A stretch of DNA of 60,050 nucleotides from NCBI GenBank assembly GCA_964478235.1, contig CAYZGX010000006.1, forward strand, positions 1 through 60,050, in the 5' to 3' direction. The stretch comes from 2-02-FULL-45-10 sp964478235 (GTDB lineage: Bacteria > Patescibacteriota > Patescibacteriia > Magasanikbacterales > GWA2-37-8). The translations under genes and the position numbers were made by a program. Shown one piece after another: positions 10,301-19,725 of this stretch (its first letter is position 1; every line of letters starts with the position of its first letter). The notes under the pieces are model-generated. The model saw only the letters and a list, made by a program, of their open reading frames with translations, had not been told where the DNA came from and ran no database searches.

Positions 10301-13300
10301 CTACCGTCAACGCTTCGTCAGTTAAAGTTTCCCGTTGTGAATCTATCGATGAAAATGACACTTGTGTTAGTCCAACGCCAATTACTTTGACGCCAGGTAG
10401 TTTTGAGCTCAAAGCTGCTGGTGGAAGCGCTAACGCCGCGCGTCATTATTTGGAATTACAACCAAACGACCGCATTTGGGCCGACAACAGTTGGTATCAA
10501 GTATCTATCGGCGACACCGTCGCTAGCTTAGCGAGTGATGGCACTCGTGGCCCAACAGTCCCAGAAGAAAAACCATGTGGCGCTGGCACTGCGTATTGTT
10601 TTGCTTTCCGAAGTGGGGCGGTTGATTGTCAATTAAAAAATGTTTTAGTCACTCCTTCGTCGTTCGTTACTCAAGTGCTAGAAGCACCGATCCGTTTTTA
10701 TAACGCTTCTGGTCCGCTTGATCCGGTTATCTATCGGGCTAATGGCCTCAGTTCTCAAAAATGTGTCATGATGGACGTCAGCACTGTTCCGTGGGAATGG
10801 GAGACTGCTGGTATTCAGTATGCTGATATTTTTGGAGGACGAAGTGGTCAAACTGTCCGAGTTGAATCAAAAGCTAATACCGTTGGTGTTGGTGTAGAAA
10901 AAGATGCTGTCGACGTGTCGGCTAACGCTCGTTTGGTGACCGGTAGTGGCTCAAGTGTTAAAACCGGCGTCAGTCCATTGACCGTTGATTTAAGCACTCC
11001 AACTGTTATAGATTATTGGCCGAAATGTTTAGAGGCTTGTACCAACGCCGAGGTCGGTGTGCGTTTCAATGTCTCCATGTCTGACCGCAACCTTAACGGG
11101 GCAGTTGAAAAAGGTTCAGTCCAACTTCTTAAATGTAGCGATGAAAATTGTATCGACACAACTTCGGTTGGTAATTCTTCAGATATTTCGCTCCACCCAG
11201 AAAGTTCTGGAACAGTATTGCAAATCGCTAATTCATCCCAAACAGCTCGTGAACTGGAGCCAAATACTTTATATCAAATTGTTATCTCGACCAGTAGCAC
11301 CAATCCAACAACTGATAGTAAAGTTTTGTGGGCTCGGGCGAAGTCTACTGATGCTTCATCGGTCGGTAAGCCGTTTAACGAAACATTCACCTGGCGTTTC
11401 CGCACCAAGCAAGATCGCTGTAAGATTGATCGTGCTGAAGTGTTACCGAAATCATTTTTAGCCCGCACTATTTCTGAGCGTACAGTCTACACGGTACAAC
11501 CATACGCTTCTCCGGATGCTTGTTCGGCCAAAGGACAAAAATTAAACCCATGGACTGTTTCTTGGAGTTGGAGTTCGAGTGATACTGCTGTGGCGAGTGC
11601 TACTTCATTCACTACTCGCGGCACCAATCCAGCCTGCACTAATAAATGTGTAGTCAAAGGCAGTTCCTTGCCAGCCTCAACCAGCGCTAAGCCACTGCCA
11701 GTTTGTGGTAATGCCGTTATTGAAGCTGGTGAAGATTGTGACGGTCCAAGTCTAGAAAAACGCTGTAGCCTCGACTGTCGATTTATGGGAGTCGTTGGAG
11801 GTACTTGTGGTAACGGTGTAGTCGATAGATACGAAGCCTGTGATCCAAAAGATGCGACAACAGGTGCTGGTTGTTCTATTGACTGTCGCCGCACCGGTTC
11901 TGATAAAGCCACCTCCGCCGAAGCTGTATCGAGCTCTATCTGCGGTAACGGTCTTATTGGTTTGGGTGAAGATTGTGACGTTGGCATCAAAGCTTCAGTT
12001 GATAACAGCCAGTCTTCAGTCAATTGTTCTGCGCGCTGTCTCCATACAGGAAGTCGTTTGTCCACTAAATGGTGTGCTGACAATCGTAGTAACTTCGCTG
12101 GTTTTGAAGCCTCTGTATACAAAACAGCTTGCGCCACCGCCTTTAGTCAATGTGGCGACGGCGTCCAAAATCCAGACGAAGATCCAGGGTGTGATTTAGG
12201 CGACGGAAAGTTTGCTTCATTCTGTAATCAATATTGCATTATCAATTCAGCCACCAAGAGTGAATGTAGTGCTGGATCTGAAGGTTGTGGGGCCAACGGC
12301 CAACACCTTGGTTCGTCATTGTCATATTCAGTTCCTTCGCTATGTGGTAACGAGCGCGCAGAAATCGGTGAAGACGCTGTTTGTGAGCAGTCACTCACTG
12401 TTTCTCGTTCAAATTTATTTGATCCATGGGTGCTCGTTACGGCAGTTGGTCGGGGTGTTACGTCAGGTCAGCCCCCAGCACAGACAAGTAATATTAGAGC
12501 AGCCACCAACCAAGGGACTGCCAGCGGTGCTGTTGAGGGTGCTGCCGAATTTACTTTGAGTTGTGGCTATCGCAACGACGTGGAATGTTCTGAAGCAATG
12601 AACTCTACAGCTTACGGTGTAGGGGCAAATTCCTGTTGTTTTATAAAACCAACCCTACTCAGCACTGTCCCGGCTAACGGATCAACCAGTATTTGTCGCA
12701 ACACCGTTCTTGAAGCCAAGATTAACGGCGTCGTTGATTCCCGCACTCTGCCAGGTAATGTATTGATTGCGCGCGGTGTCTACGGTGCGAGTGCTACTTG
12801 TGGCTCAGGAGCAATCGACGTCACTGATTTGATGGCCCTCTATACTGGCGGCGAAACATCTGCCCCATGGTATTCTCGTGCTCTCGCCGTGGTCAAACGA
12901 TTGTTTGGTCAGTCTGTTTCTGCTGCCCCAGCCCTTCCAACCAAATGGTGTGCTGGTGAAATTCAAGGAACTGCCCATACTAGACAAGATGCTCTCAATA
13001 CTTCTACATCTTACATCACTGTTGACCTGCTTAAGCCTTTAGAAGAAAAAACCTATTATGCAGTTATTCTTGAAGACGGTGTTCGTGACTCCCGCGGCGT
13101 TAGTTTGTCAGTCAAAGGTGTGCCGCTTAATTGGAAATTTGAAACAGCCAGTAAGATTTGTGAAGTTGACGCTGTTAACGTAACGCCAGCCAACTGGTTC
13201 TTCTCCAAAACAGGAACAACAACCACACTGTTTGCCGAAGCAAAATCCCTGGCTTTTGGGGCTGTCCAATCTATCCCAGGAGTTTATTCTTGGAAGTTTA

Positions 13301-16300
13301 TTTGGGAACCAGATGATAATCCCTATGTTTTTGTACCAGACGTCGCTTCGGCCACCAACACTATCACTGCTCAAAACAGAAATGGTGAGTTGGATGTACG
13401 TGCCTTTGCAAGAATAGTCGATAATACCTTTGGCACAGCCACCGGCACTGTCGGCAACGGTAGCTCGCATGTTATTGTGTCGTTATGTGAAAATCCATGG
13501 CCATCACGTCAGGCGAGAAATAATGCCGGTGTATGGTTCAGTGCTTTCCCATTCAAAGACGCCAAGGGCAACACTAGTGGTTTTGACAGTCTCGCCAAAG
13601 TGTTCAACGGATCGGTAATTCCAAAATCGACAGTCGTTGCGCTAGGGGTAGGGGATGGCTATTTCAATTTTAGTACTCACTATTGTGCTGATAATGGCGG
13701 TGTAGGGACATTTGATGATTTACCATATCTACAACCAGCTGTTCCAAGCGACTCAGCGCTTTTCCGCTCCAACACTGGTAGTTGTGAAAATAGTGGTGAC
13801 ACCTGCCAAGTAGATAGTGATTGCGGTATTTATTATAATGACCCAGGCTTTGTTGCCCCTTCAAATGCTACGAGCGTCTGCGGCGGCACAACAGCAAATG
13901 GTGGTAAGCAGTATTTCTTCAACAGTACCGCCGACACGGTTCGCTGCTCTGCAGTGAGTGATTGTGCCAGCACCGAGTTCACTAGTTGGGCATCTCGCAA
14001 TAGCTATTCTCCAGCCTGTGTAGCTGTTCCAACAACCAACAAACGTCAATTATCTTGTTATAAATATCCTCCACTCAAACGATTTATCTTCACTAACACG
14101 GTGAATAGTGATGCTATCGGCATCCAGGTATTTGCCAACCCACAACACCTGACAGCTGAGCAATGGTATCAAAAAGATAAGAGTGCTGGCGGACAAGGAT
14201 TTGTCGGGTCGCTCCAAAAAGCTAGTATCTCAGGCTACCAAGCAGCCACCGACGGTAGTAATGTCTATGTTGATGCGCTTAACTATTCACCAGATTCAAA
14301 ACAACTGGAAAGTAATATTTATCTTTTCAGTATCAACCAAAATGCTAAACCAGAAACACGACAGGTTTTTGAACAACTGCTTAGCAATCTTAAGCTCAAC
14401 ACCAACCTAACCTACAACGACGGATACTGTGGTAGTTCAATGACTAATCCAGAATTCACTACCCGCTGCTCCAGCGATCTCGATTGTTCCGGCAGCCAAG
14501 TGTGTGTTAATCAGGTGGCAAAACTAAAAAATAACTATCAGCGTCTACGTGATCTGAAGCAAATTGATTCGTTACTCCAAGGGTATAGTCGAAATAACAG
14601 CGGTGCTTACCCAACGCTCGCGACCGGCAGTTTCTTACCAGGTCAAAGTTTGAGTGTCTGGGATTGGGCCGGTTTGTCACAAGCCCTCAATGTCGGCATT
14701 CCTCGTGATCCGATCAACAAGCTTGGTCGCGCTGGGACCTGCACCAAGAGTCCTTCTGCTTACTGCACCAAAGATAGCGACTGCTCTAATGACACTTGTA
14801 CACTTCACGATCCGCTCACTGGTTGGAGCACAGCCGACCGTCGTTTTAGTTTTGCTTGCTCACCAGATTCGTATGCCTACCGCTACACCTACACCCCAAA
14901 CGCTGGGTTTACTGTGCTTAGTAACTTTGAAGATGTTGGCTTTGATCCAAGTAATATAAAATCATTTATTGATGGTTTTAACTTCAGTGATTTGTCTCGA
15001 TTTAAAGGTGTCTTGCCTGATGGCGCTAGTTCAGGTGTGTGTGGGTCCGATAGAGAAGTGACCACTATCAACACTGGTACCTGTGGTGACGGTCAGATCA
15101 ATCTCACTAAAGGTGAGCAGTGTGATCCTCCAGGTTCCAAAGTGTATGACAGGAGTGCTTGTACCACAGTTGGTACCGGCTCAGCTACGATGAGAACCTG
15201 TAGTTCTGATTGTCGCCTAAGTACCCCTTCAACAGTTAGTTGTTTGGACGCCACCAAATGTGGTAATGGCCGTATTGATACCGGTGAGCAATGTGACGAC
15301 GGTGTTCAAAATGGTAAATGGAATAAATGTTCCACCTCCTGCACCTTCCCTCCGACCACGCCAAACCCTGGCTACTGTGGCGACAGAACGCTTCAGTCAG
15401 CTAATGAAGTGTGTGACGGCGGGCGACAAGTAACAACCTGTTCAACTGTCCAAGACTGTGCTCCTCAGCAAGTTTGTGTCGATAACACTACTTGTGGTAG
15501 CAAATGTCGTTGGAACAACACGCTGACAAATTCAAGCTGCTCTAGCGTAATGGGTTGCCGTGGTTATTTTAGTAATAGCCAGCAAGTTTTACAGTCGTGG
15601 TATGTTCCATCAGCCTCTCCAGCCACCGTTACTCCAGACAGTTTCATGACAAAAATTAATCTCGTTTCAGGGGTTAGTGGTATTACTAACATTCAGTACG
15701 TCTCCGCCAACTGTTCGACAGTTAGTTTCCCATACAACTGTACGATAGTCTTTAACTATAATGCAGCTGCCAACCCAACGTGTAATATAGCCATGAATTT
15801 GCGCGGTGAAGCCACGATGACCCTTGATCCGCGAACGCAATGTGTGGGAACAAATTGTCTTGGAACTATAAGTCAGATTAGCTCAAGTGGACCTGGCTGC
15901 GTCGGCGGAAGTACCCTGGCTGATAAAGATAAGATTACTATTTCTTTGACCAAAGACATCACTCCGTTGTCATGCGATCAAGATCCAGCATCGTGTGTGA
16001 CTACTCAGAGTTGCACCACCCAAAGTGTCTGTACTGCTCGCGAAGTTTGTACTACTGCGACCGTAGATATCGGACAGCCAACCTACGCCATGACCCGTAA
16101 CCAGTCGTGTAGTTGGGATTGTCAAAATTATGGTCCATATTGTGGTGACGGGGTTGTTCAAACACAATATGGTGAAGAATGCGATGGGGCCAAAACCTGC
16201 TCGCTTGGGGCTGTCTCTGGCAGTAAAGCTTGCTCGGCTTCTTGTAAATTTGTTGATTCATCCTCGGCTGGCTGGTGGCCACTCTCCACTCCATCGTCTT

Positions 16301-18471
16301 CGCCAACAGTCTTTATGAATAAGGCTACTTCTGGAAACGGTACTTGTTCAGGAAGTGGCTGTCCTTCGTTCTCGTCAGATGGTAGTAAAAACGGCCAAGG
16401 AACCTATCGTTTTGATGGCAGTGATGATGTGATAACCATTGCTAATAATGCCGCTTTGAATCCAACTGCTACACTATCTATTGAAGCCTGGGTTAAACCG
16501 GAAAACACTCGCAACTATCAGCGCGTGCTTGAAAAAGGCGGCTTCGCTGTTGGTGGTGGGTATGGAATTGAGCTTAACAATGGGAATTTGCCAGCCTTTG
16601 TTGTTTGGGGGGCAAGTGGAGCTAATGATCCAGCCACCAAGCGAGCAATTGATGCGACAACAGCTGTACCGGCGGGAGTATGGTCGCACATTGTGGCTAC
16701 CTACGAGTTCCGCGCTACCGCTCAGCAAGAAATTTTGAAAATATACATCAACGGCGTTCTCGATAATACGGTTACTCGTTCGGCCGCTGTGTCTGCCCTC
16801 AATACCAACACTTCGCCAATCACTCTTGGTCGAGCTGGCCGAGGAGCAAGTGACTTCTTCACTGGTTTCATGAACGATATTCGTATTTTAAATCGAGTTC
16901 TTCAGCAAAACGAAGTGACTGACAGATATAACAATACCGCCTGGCCATGTGGCGTACCTGCACAATCCTCAAATATCACTGTCGCAGCTGGAACCTGTGG
17001 CGATGGTATGGTTGATGCTGGTGAAGCATGCGATCTGGGGCTTGGTAAAAACGGCGATCGCAATTGGTGCAATCCAACGACTGGTCAAACCTGTCAGTAC
17101 TGTTCAGCTGACTGTCGAGCTAGTACCAACGCCACCTCAGAACAATTCTGTGGCAACGGCGTGCTTGAAGGTGCTGAAGTCTGTGAAACAGATCAGAGTA
17201 CCGGCCGTATGTACACTCGTTTCCAAGATAGAACATCTACCTATCCAAATCTAACTACTGCTCGCGGTGGTTATTTGGTGAAGCAGTGTGCGGCAGTAAT
17301 TCAAAACGACCCTAACGCCGAACTAGTTGAAAATAACATCTTTAAAAAAGGTACTAAAGTGTGTGCTCCGGATTGTACGCGCATTACTATTCAAGAAACA
17401 GGCAGTAACACTTGTGAACGTTGTGGTATCGATCCAAATGGCGTAGAAGTGCGTGGTATGGCGGTAAATGTCTTGTTGCCTAATCAAGCAACACCGTTTG
17501 ATGACCCAGCTTCAAGCAATGTTCCGCTCCTTGGTTTGTATGGCTATAATGCGTCTCCAGCCACAACAAGTTCAAATGCTTATCGTCTAGTACCAGTCTT
17601 ATTCGGATCGATGACTGCACCATTTACAGCTTTGCTCAACCCAAACAACGAGCCGAAATCATTTGTCTTTGCTGACAACGCCGGCACTCCGCTTCGTTTC
17701 AACCCAGACCCACTCTGTTCAGACAGTTCAAGTGGTATGAGTTATACTGTTGTTATGAATAATAACGGTCTTCATCATCCGATTTCGATTTTGAAACAGG
17801 CGCAATTATGGCAATACGATTTCGCAGTGTCACCGGTTATTCGTCAATCTATTCGACCAAATGATATGCGCGTGGTGGTCAGTTGGGTTGGGCCATTTGA
17901 CTTCAACGTCGGCTTAGCGCAGACAACAGCAACTGGTGTTAAAAACGACAATGACACTAATTTTGCGCCAAACGCTCGAACCGGTCTTGATTACTACACC
18001 AAAGCCTTCAGTGACAAATCCGTGGGTGGTTGGAATGTCTGGTATCATGGGTTAGGTCAAACAACCAACGGAACATCTGTTGAAGCCTTCACGATCGACA
18101 CTTCTCGAATGGTTGCCGAAACGTATAAGTTGTTTGTTCATTCACCAGGTCAATCAATTAAAAATTTCTCTTCGAACGCTCGTATCAAAGTGGATGTCTA
18201 CTTACCAAAAGCTCTGAGCACTGGTTACGAAGGTTTGATTAATGGTAACTATTACTATCCAGACAAACCAACCAAGACCATCTACTTTAGCGCTTCGGAT
18301 ATGACTACTACCAACCAATCAGCTTCATATTGGCATGCACTCACTATCAAACGAACTGGCGCTACGATGGTTGAAAAGATTGGTAAAGCCGCCTTCTTCA
18401 ATGCGACCAACGGCCAAGTATTAGAATTTGAAAATGGTCGTATTGTTACTAATGCTGCTGAAATGCAATAA
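7384..18471 (+). CDS. Giant (3695 aa) Cys-rich mosaic surface protein
   Basis: One uninterrupted frame of 11 kb. Residues about 1-150 repeat the signal peptide and two-helix module of the upstream gene (ALGLLGII; YGGFVYMTAAGNEE), then a Gly/Asp linker. Outward domains in rough order: Big_5-like Ig (160-280), four IPT/TIG-type domains (447-862, e.g. ITSVSPAVSPAGGYITLTG), more Ig-like segments, clusters of CGNGxxExGEECD-type Cys repeats (about 1440-1670, 2570-2720, 2920-2960, 3200-3270), a pseudopilin-like stretch (about 2380-2520), and a LamG/concanavalin-like domain (about 2960-3190). No C-terminal membrane anchor or sorting signal is seen; the N-terminal helices must anchor it. Likely a host-cell or matrix adhesin. 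Many cysteines imply extracellular disulfides. Confidence 0.8.
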   Translation: MSLFRSLVVRTLFTTTLVVGLVSLFSLVALPAEPALAQSASSSLDLGLSAGAETGLSNTDIRITIARIIRVALGLLGIIALVLTLYGGFVYMTAAGNEEKIAQAKKILLNAGVGLVIILSAFGIVSFVISSLVGATTGDGGISIDGGSGGEDDGGGGGGFSQSFYVSSLPQVGAVCIRNIKLAVQFNKDVDLTTVANNIVVQDTTLADQPVAGSWDYSSTSTKNRIVFSPEGSCAPSVGNDCLKPATAYKLNFVNPGNIKTLSKAPEMTLNCRLRAGCGPVDFTSGDGVDRLPPTVTINYPTTATVLEAGASVPVAITYTDDNGVQGLDLRRKIAGNDVFVDSVSFAGCKKTDTVTINWPTRTADAGAVILESSVIDWAGLSAKDTQSATLRPSHCFNGVVDNTLGEEELGPPECGGVCGACGGTTCTTSGSCASGVCSSGVCANVMKITRFSPASGAPGTFVTIVGQFFGTKPGKVFFATKDAPVVENASDWVEAGLVTCGGAVGSWGSGQIIVRVPAGIASYAHIKVESAPFLNASGAQTKNIDSTSRHIELNPFESNNVVRPSICSVSPVSGKPGDTVTVRGVGFGVLSSATDAVLFGDTEATVAQNASGQSAWSDTQISVTVPAVEAGAVGLTVAKNDVDSNSVRFTIEQGVDSGLPTITSVSPAVSPAGGYITLTGRNFGSRLGTVTFKTSAGASSILGDFSFPAACRETVWTDNSIIVKFPKNAGVVGQKYAIQVTSANAETSVFDSSQAVTLASGDPSPSICAISPASAPDPFPAGQTVKIYGDYFVTASAPSPTIYFSTAGASANSTSTGRVAVSSANIIQVTTNAATVVPPVGISTGPVSIYRPTDNQLSNPAQFGIFDCRSGGTCGEGTRCCSAGAQAGLCKADTELCSGEVLSAGYVWRFATKDIPPVPRVVERCDDVVSEGLALPSPAPSTQWDANQAGDSYKVCRSALATVEFTAFLDPTTVNASSVKVSRCESIDENDTCVSPTPITLTPGSFELKAAGGSANAARHYLELQPNDRIWADNSWYQVSIGDTVASLASDGTRGPTVPEEKPCGAGTAYCFAFRSGAVDCQLKNVLVTPSSFVTQVLEAPIRFYNASGPLDPVIYRANGLSSQKCVMMDVSTVPWEWETAGIQYADIFGGRSGQTVRVESKANTVGVGVEKDAVDVSANARLVTGSGSSVKTGVSPLTVDLSTPTVIDYWPKCLEACTNAEVGVRFNVSMSDRNLNGAVEKGSVQLLKCSDENCIDTTSVGNSSDISLHPESSGTVLQIANSSQTARELEPNTLYQIVISTSSTNPTTDSKVLWARAKSTDASSVGKPFNETFTWRFRTKQDRCKIDRAEVLPKSFLARTISERTVYTVQPYASPDACSAKGQKLNPWTVSWSWSSSDTAVASATSFTTRGTNPACTNKCVVKGSSLPASTSAKPLPVCGNAVIEAGEDCDGPSLEKRCSLDCRFMGVVGGTCGNGVVDRYEACDPKDATTGAGCSIDCRRTGSDKATSAEAVSSSICGNGLIGLGEDCDVGIKASVDNSQSSVNCSARCLHTGSRLSTKWCADNRSNFAGFEASVYKTACATAFSQCGDGVQNPDEDPGCDLGDGKFASFCNQYCIINSATKSECSAGSEGCGANGQHLGSSLSYSVPSLCGNERAEIGEDAVCEQSLTVSRSNLFDPWVLVTAVGRGVTSGQPPAQTSNIRAATNQGTASGAVEGAAEFTLSCGYRNDVECSEAMNSTAYGVGANSCCFIKPTLLSTVPANGSTSICRNTVLEAKINGVVDSRTLPGNVLIARGVYGASATCGSGAIDVTDLMALYTGGETSAPWYSRALAVVKRLFGQSVSAAPALPTKWCAGEIQGTAHTRQDALNTSTSYITVDLLKPLEEKTYYAVILEDGVRDSRGVSLSVKGVPLNWKFETASKICEVDAVNVTPANWFFSKTGTTTTLFAEAKSLAFGAVQSIPGVYSWKFIWEPDDNPYVFVPDVASATNTITAQNRNGELDVRAFARIVDNTFGTATGTVGNGSSHVIVSLCENPWPSRQARNNAGVWFSAFPFKDAKGNTSGFDSLAKVFNGSVIPKSTVVALGVGDGYFNFSTHYCADNGGVGTFDDLPYLQPAVPSDSALFRSNTGSCENSGDTCQVDSDCGIYYNDPGFVAPSNATSVCGGTTANGGKQYFFNSTADTVRCSAVSDCASTEFTSWASRNSYSPACVAVPTTNKRQLSCYKYPPLKRFIFTNTVNSDAIGIQVFANPQHLTAEQWYQKDKSAGGQGFVGSLQKASISGYQAATDGSNVYVDALNYSPDSKQLESNIYLFSINQNAKPETRQVFEQLLSNLKLNTNLTYNDGYCGSSMTNPEFTTRCSSDLDCSGSQVCVNQVAKLKNNYQRLRDLKQIDSLLQGYSRNNSGAYPTLATGSFLPGQSLSVWDWAGLSQALNVGIPRDPINKLGRAGTCTKSPSAYCTKDSDCSNDTCTLHDPLTGWSTADRRFSFACSPDSYAYRYTYTPNAGFTVLSNFEDVGFDPSNIKSFIDGFNFSDLSRFKGVLPDGASSGVCGSDREVTTINTGTCGDGQINLTKGEQCDPPGSKVYDRSACTTVGTGSATMRTCSSDCRLSTPSTVSCLDATKCGNGRIDTGEQCDDGVQNGKWNKCSTSCTFPPTTPNPGYCGDRTLQSANEVCDGGRQVTTCSTVQDCAPQQVCVDNTTCGSKCRWNNTLTNSSCSSVMGCRGYFSNSQQVLQSWYVPSASPATVTPDSFMTKINLVSGVSGITNIQYVSANCSTVSFPYNCTIVFNYNAAANPTCNIAMNLRGEATMTLDPRTQCVGTNCLGTISQISSSGPGCVGGSTLADKDKITISLTKDITPLSCDQDPASCVTTQSCTTQSVCTAREVCTTATVDIGQPTYAMTRNQSCSWDCQNYGPYCGDGVVQTQYGEECDGAKTCSLGAVSGSKACSASCKFVDSSSAGWWPLSTPSSSPTVFMNKATSGNGTCSGSGCPSFSSDGSKNGQGTYRFDGSDDVITIANNAALNPTATLSIEAWVKPENTRNYQRVLEKGGFAVGGGYGIELNNGNLPAFVVWGASGANDPATKRAIDATTAVPAGVWSHIVATYEFRATAQQEILKIYINGVLDNTVTRSAAVSALNTNTSPITLGRAGRGASDFFTGFMNDIRILNRVLQQNEVTDRYNNTAWPCGVPAQSSNITVAAGTCGDGMVDAGEACDLGLGKNGDRNWCNPTTGQTCQYCSADCRASTNATSEQFCGNGVLEGAEVCETDQSTGRMYTRFQDRTSTYPNLTTARGGYLVKQCAAVIQNDPNAELVENNIFKKGTKVCAPDCTRITIQETGSNTCERCGIDPNGVEVRGMAVNVLLPNQATPFDDPASSNVPLLGLYGYNASPATTSSNAYRLVPVLFGSMTAPFTALLNPNNEPKSFVFADNAGTPLRFNPDPLCSDSSSGMSYTVVMNNNGLHHPISILKQAQLWQYDFAVSPVIRQSIRPNDMRVVVSWVGPFDFNVGLAQTTATGVKNDNDTNFAPNARTGLDYYTKAFSDKSVGGWNVWYHGLGQTTNGTSVEAFTIDTSRMVAETYKLFVHSPGQSIKNFSSNARIKVDVYLPKALSTGYEGLINGNYYYPDKPTKTIYFSASDMTTTNQSASYWHALTIKRTGATMVEKIGKAAFFNATNGQVLEFENGRIVTNAAEMQ

Positions 18472-18483
18472 CCAACGTTTCAT

Positions 18484-18927
18484 ATGATGAAAAAAATTGC
18501 TATACTATCACTATTCGTTCTCCTTGGTTTTGGCTGTAAGGAAGGGGAGGGGCAGTTGGTAGAGGTGTCCAAAGAAGAAGGAATAAAAGTATCCGAAGCA
18601 GTGTCGCCAAAAGCGACAAGTACTGCGAGCGCCCCGGTTGTTACTACTTCCTCTAGTCAGATCGCTGAAAAGAAAGCAGAGTATGAAATAATTAAGACAG
18701 CTGTACTCAAAGATGCCGATCTCGACGGGTTGTCTAATGAAGAAGAAAAAACGCTCGGCACTGACCCAAACAACGCTGATACTGACGCCGATGGGGTGCT
18801 CGACGCTTCTGAAAAAACGTACAAGACCGATCCGCTCAAAGCAGATACCGACGGCGACGGGTATAATGATGGTATAGAAATTAAAAAAGGTTTCAACCCA
18901 GCGGGTCCTGGTAAATTGACTCTCTAA
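18484..18927 (+). CDS. Lipoprotein with DxDxDG calcium-binding repeats
   Basis: The N-terminus MMKKIAILSLFVLLGFGC is a lipoprotein signal with cysteine at residue 18 as the lipidation site. A Ser/Ala/Thr-rich linker leads to a C-terminal block of thrombospondin type 3-like repeats: DADLDGLSNEEE, TDADGVLDASE, TDGDGYNDGIE, with TDP spacers. Such repeats bind calcium. It ends in GFNPAGPGKL, a tail shared with the next gene. It follows the giant gene by 12 nt and looks co-transcribed, so it may belong to the same surface structure. Confidence 0.75.
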   Translation: MMKKIAILSLFVLLGFGCKEGEGQLVEVSKEEGIKVSEAVSPKATSTASAPVVTTSSSQIAEKKAEYEIIKTAVLKDADLDGLSNEEEKTLGTDPNNADTDADGVLDASEKTYKTDPLKADTDGDGYNDGIEIKKGFNPAGPGKLTL

Positions 18928-18936
18928 ACAATCTGT

Positions 18937-19707
18937 ATGTTTGACGATCAACCACTCGAACCAGAATCACAAGTGCCGCACAATTTGCCATCTGAGCCAG
19001 CTGACATGCTCGAAAGCGTTGAAAAAGACGACTCTGCACTGTCGTCGGCTGAAAAAGCTCCTCTGGCGTTTCCAAACGCCCTGTCATCGGGCCTTCTCAA
19101 GAAAAAAGAATCAGGTAGTGTGCCAGTTGGTGGAAGCCCTATGTCTGTGCCAGCTATGGCTACAGTTGAAGCTGGTGGTGGTTCGTTTGTAGGCGTTGCC
19201 TTCAAGATTCTCGGTGCGTTCGTGGTGGTTGGTGGTCTCGGAGTGGGCGGTTGGTGGTTCTACAGTAGTTTTGTAGCCGTCGAGCCTGAAATGACGACGG
19301 TGGTAGAAGAAACCGCCGCTCCGGCAGCCGTTCAGACTTCGGTGAGTGATACTTCGCTCGAAGTCGCTCCAGCAGTAACAACCTATCAAACACCAGCAGT
19401 TTCTCAATCTGCAACGGTCACTGCACGCACCAATAATGATGCAATCTTATTTGGTGAATTGACCGATACTGACAAAGACGGCTTAAGCGATATGCGCGAG
19501 CGCGAGCTTGGCACGGGTGTAAACAGTCTTGATTCCGATGGTGACACCGTGTCTGACAGTGATGAGGTGTTGGTTTGGAAGACCAACCCACTTAGTAGCG
19601 ACACTGATGGTGATTCGTATCCTGATGGTACGGAAATTAAAAATGGGTATAATCCGCTCGGTCCAGGTCGCCTGGTGTTACCAGGGGCATCAACCAGCAC
19701 TCAATAA
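18937..19707 (+). CDS. Single-pass membrane protein with calcium-binding repeats
   Basis: An acidic, Ser/Pro-rich cytoplasmic part (residues 1-85) is followed by one transmembrane helix (about 90-112, VAFKILGAFVVVGGLGVGGWWFY), a Val/Ala/Thr-rich stalk, and C-terminal DTDKDGLSD, DSDGDTVSDSDE and DTDGDSYPDGTE repeats ending GYNPLGPGRL. The repeat block matches that of the lipoprotein gene upstream, so the two likely arose by duplication with a different anchor. No catalytic domain is seen. Confidence 0.7.
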   Translation: MFDDQPLEPESQVPHNLPSEPADMLESVEKDDSALSSAEKAPLAFPNALSSGLLKKKESGSVPVGGSPMSVPAMATVEAGGGSFVGVAFKILGAFVVVGGLGVGGWWFYSSFVAVEPEMTTVVEETAAPAAVQTSVSDTSLEVAPAVTTYQTPAVSQSATVTARTNNDAILFGELTDTDKDGLSDMRERELGTGVNSLDSDGDTVSDSDEVLVWKTNPLSSDTDGDSYPDGTEIKNGYNPLGPGRLVLPGASTSTQ

Positions 19708-19725
19708 TTATAAGGAGGACTATTT

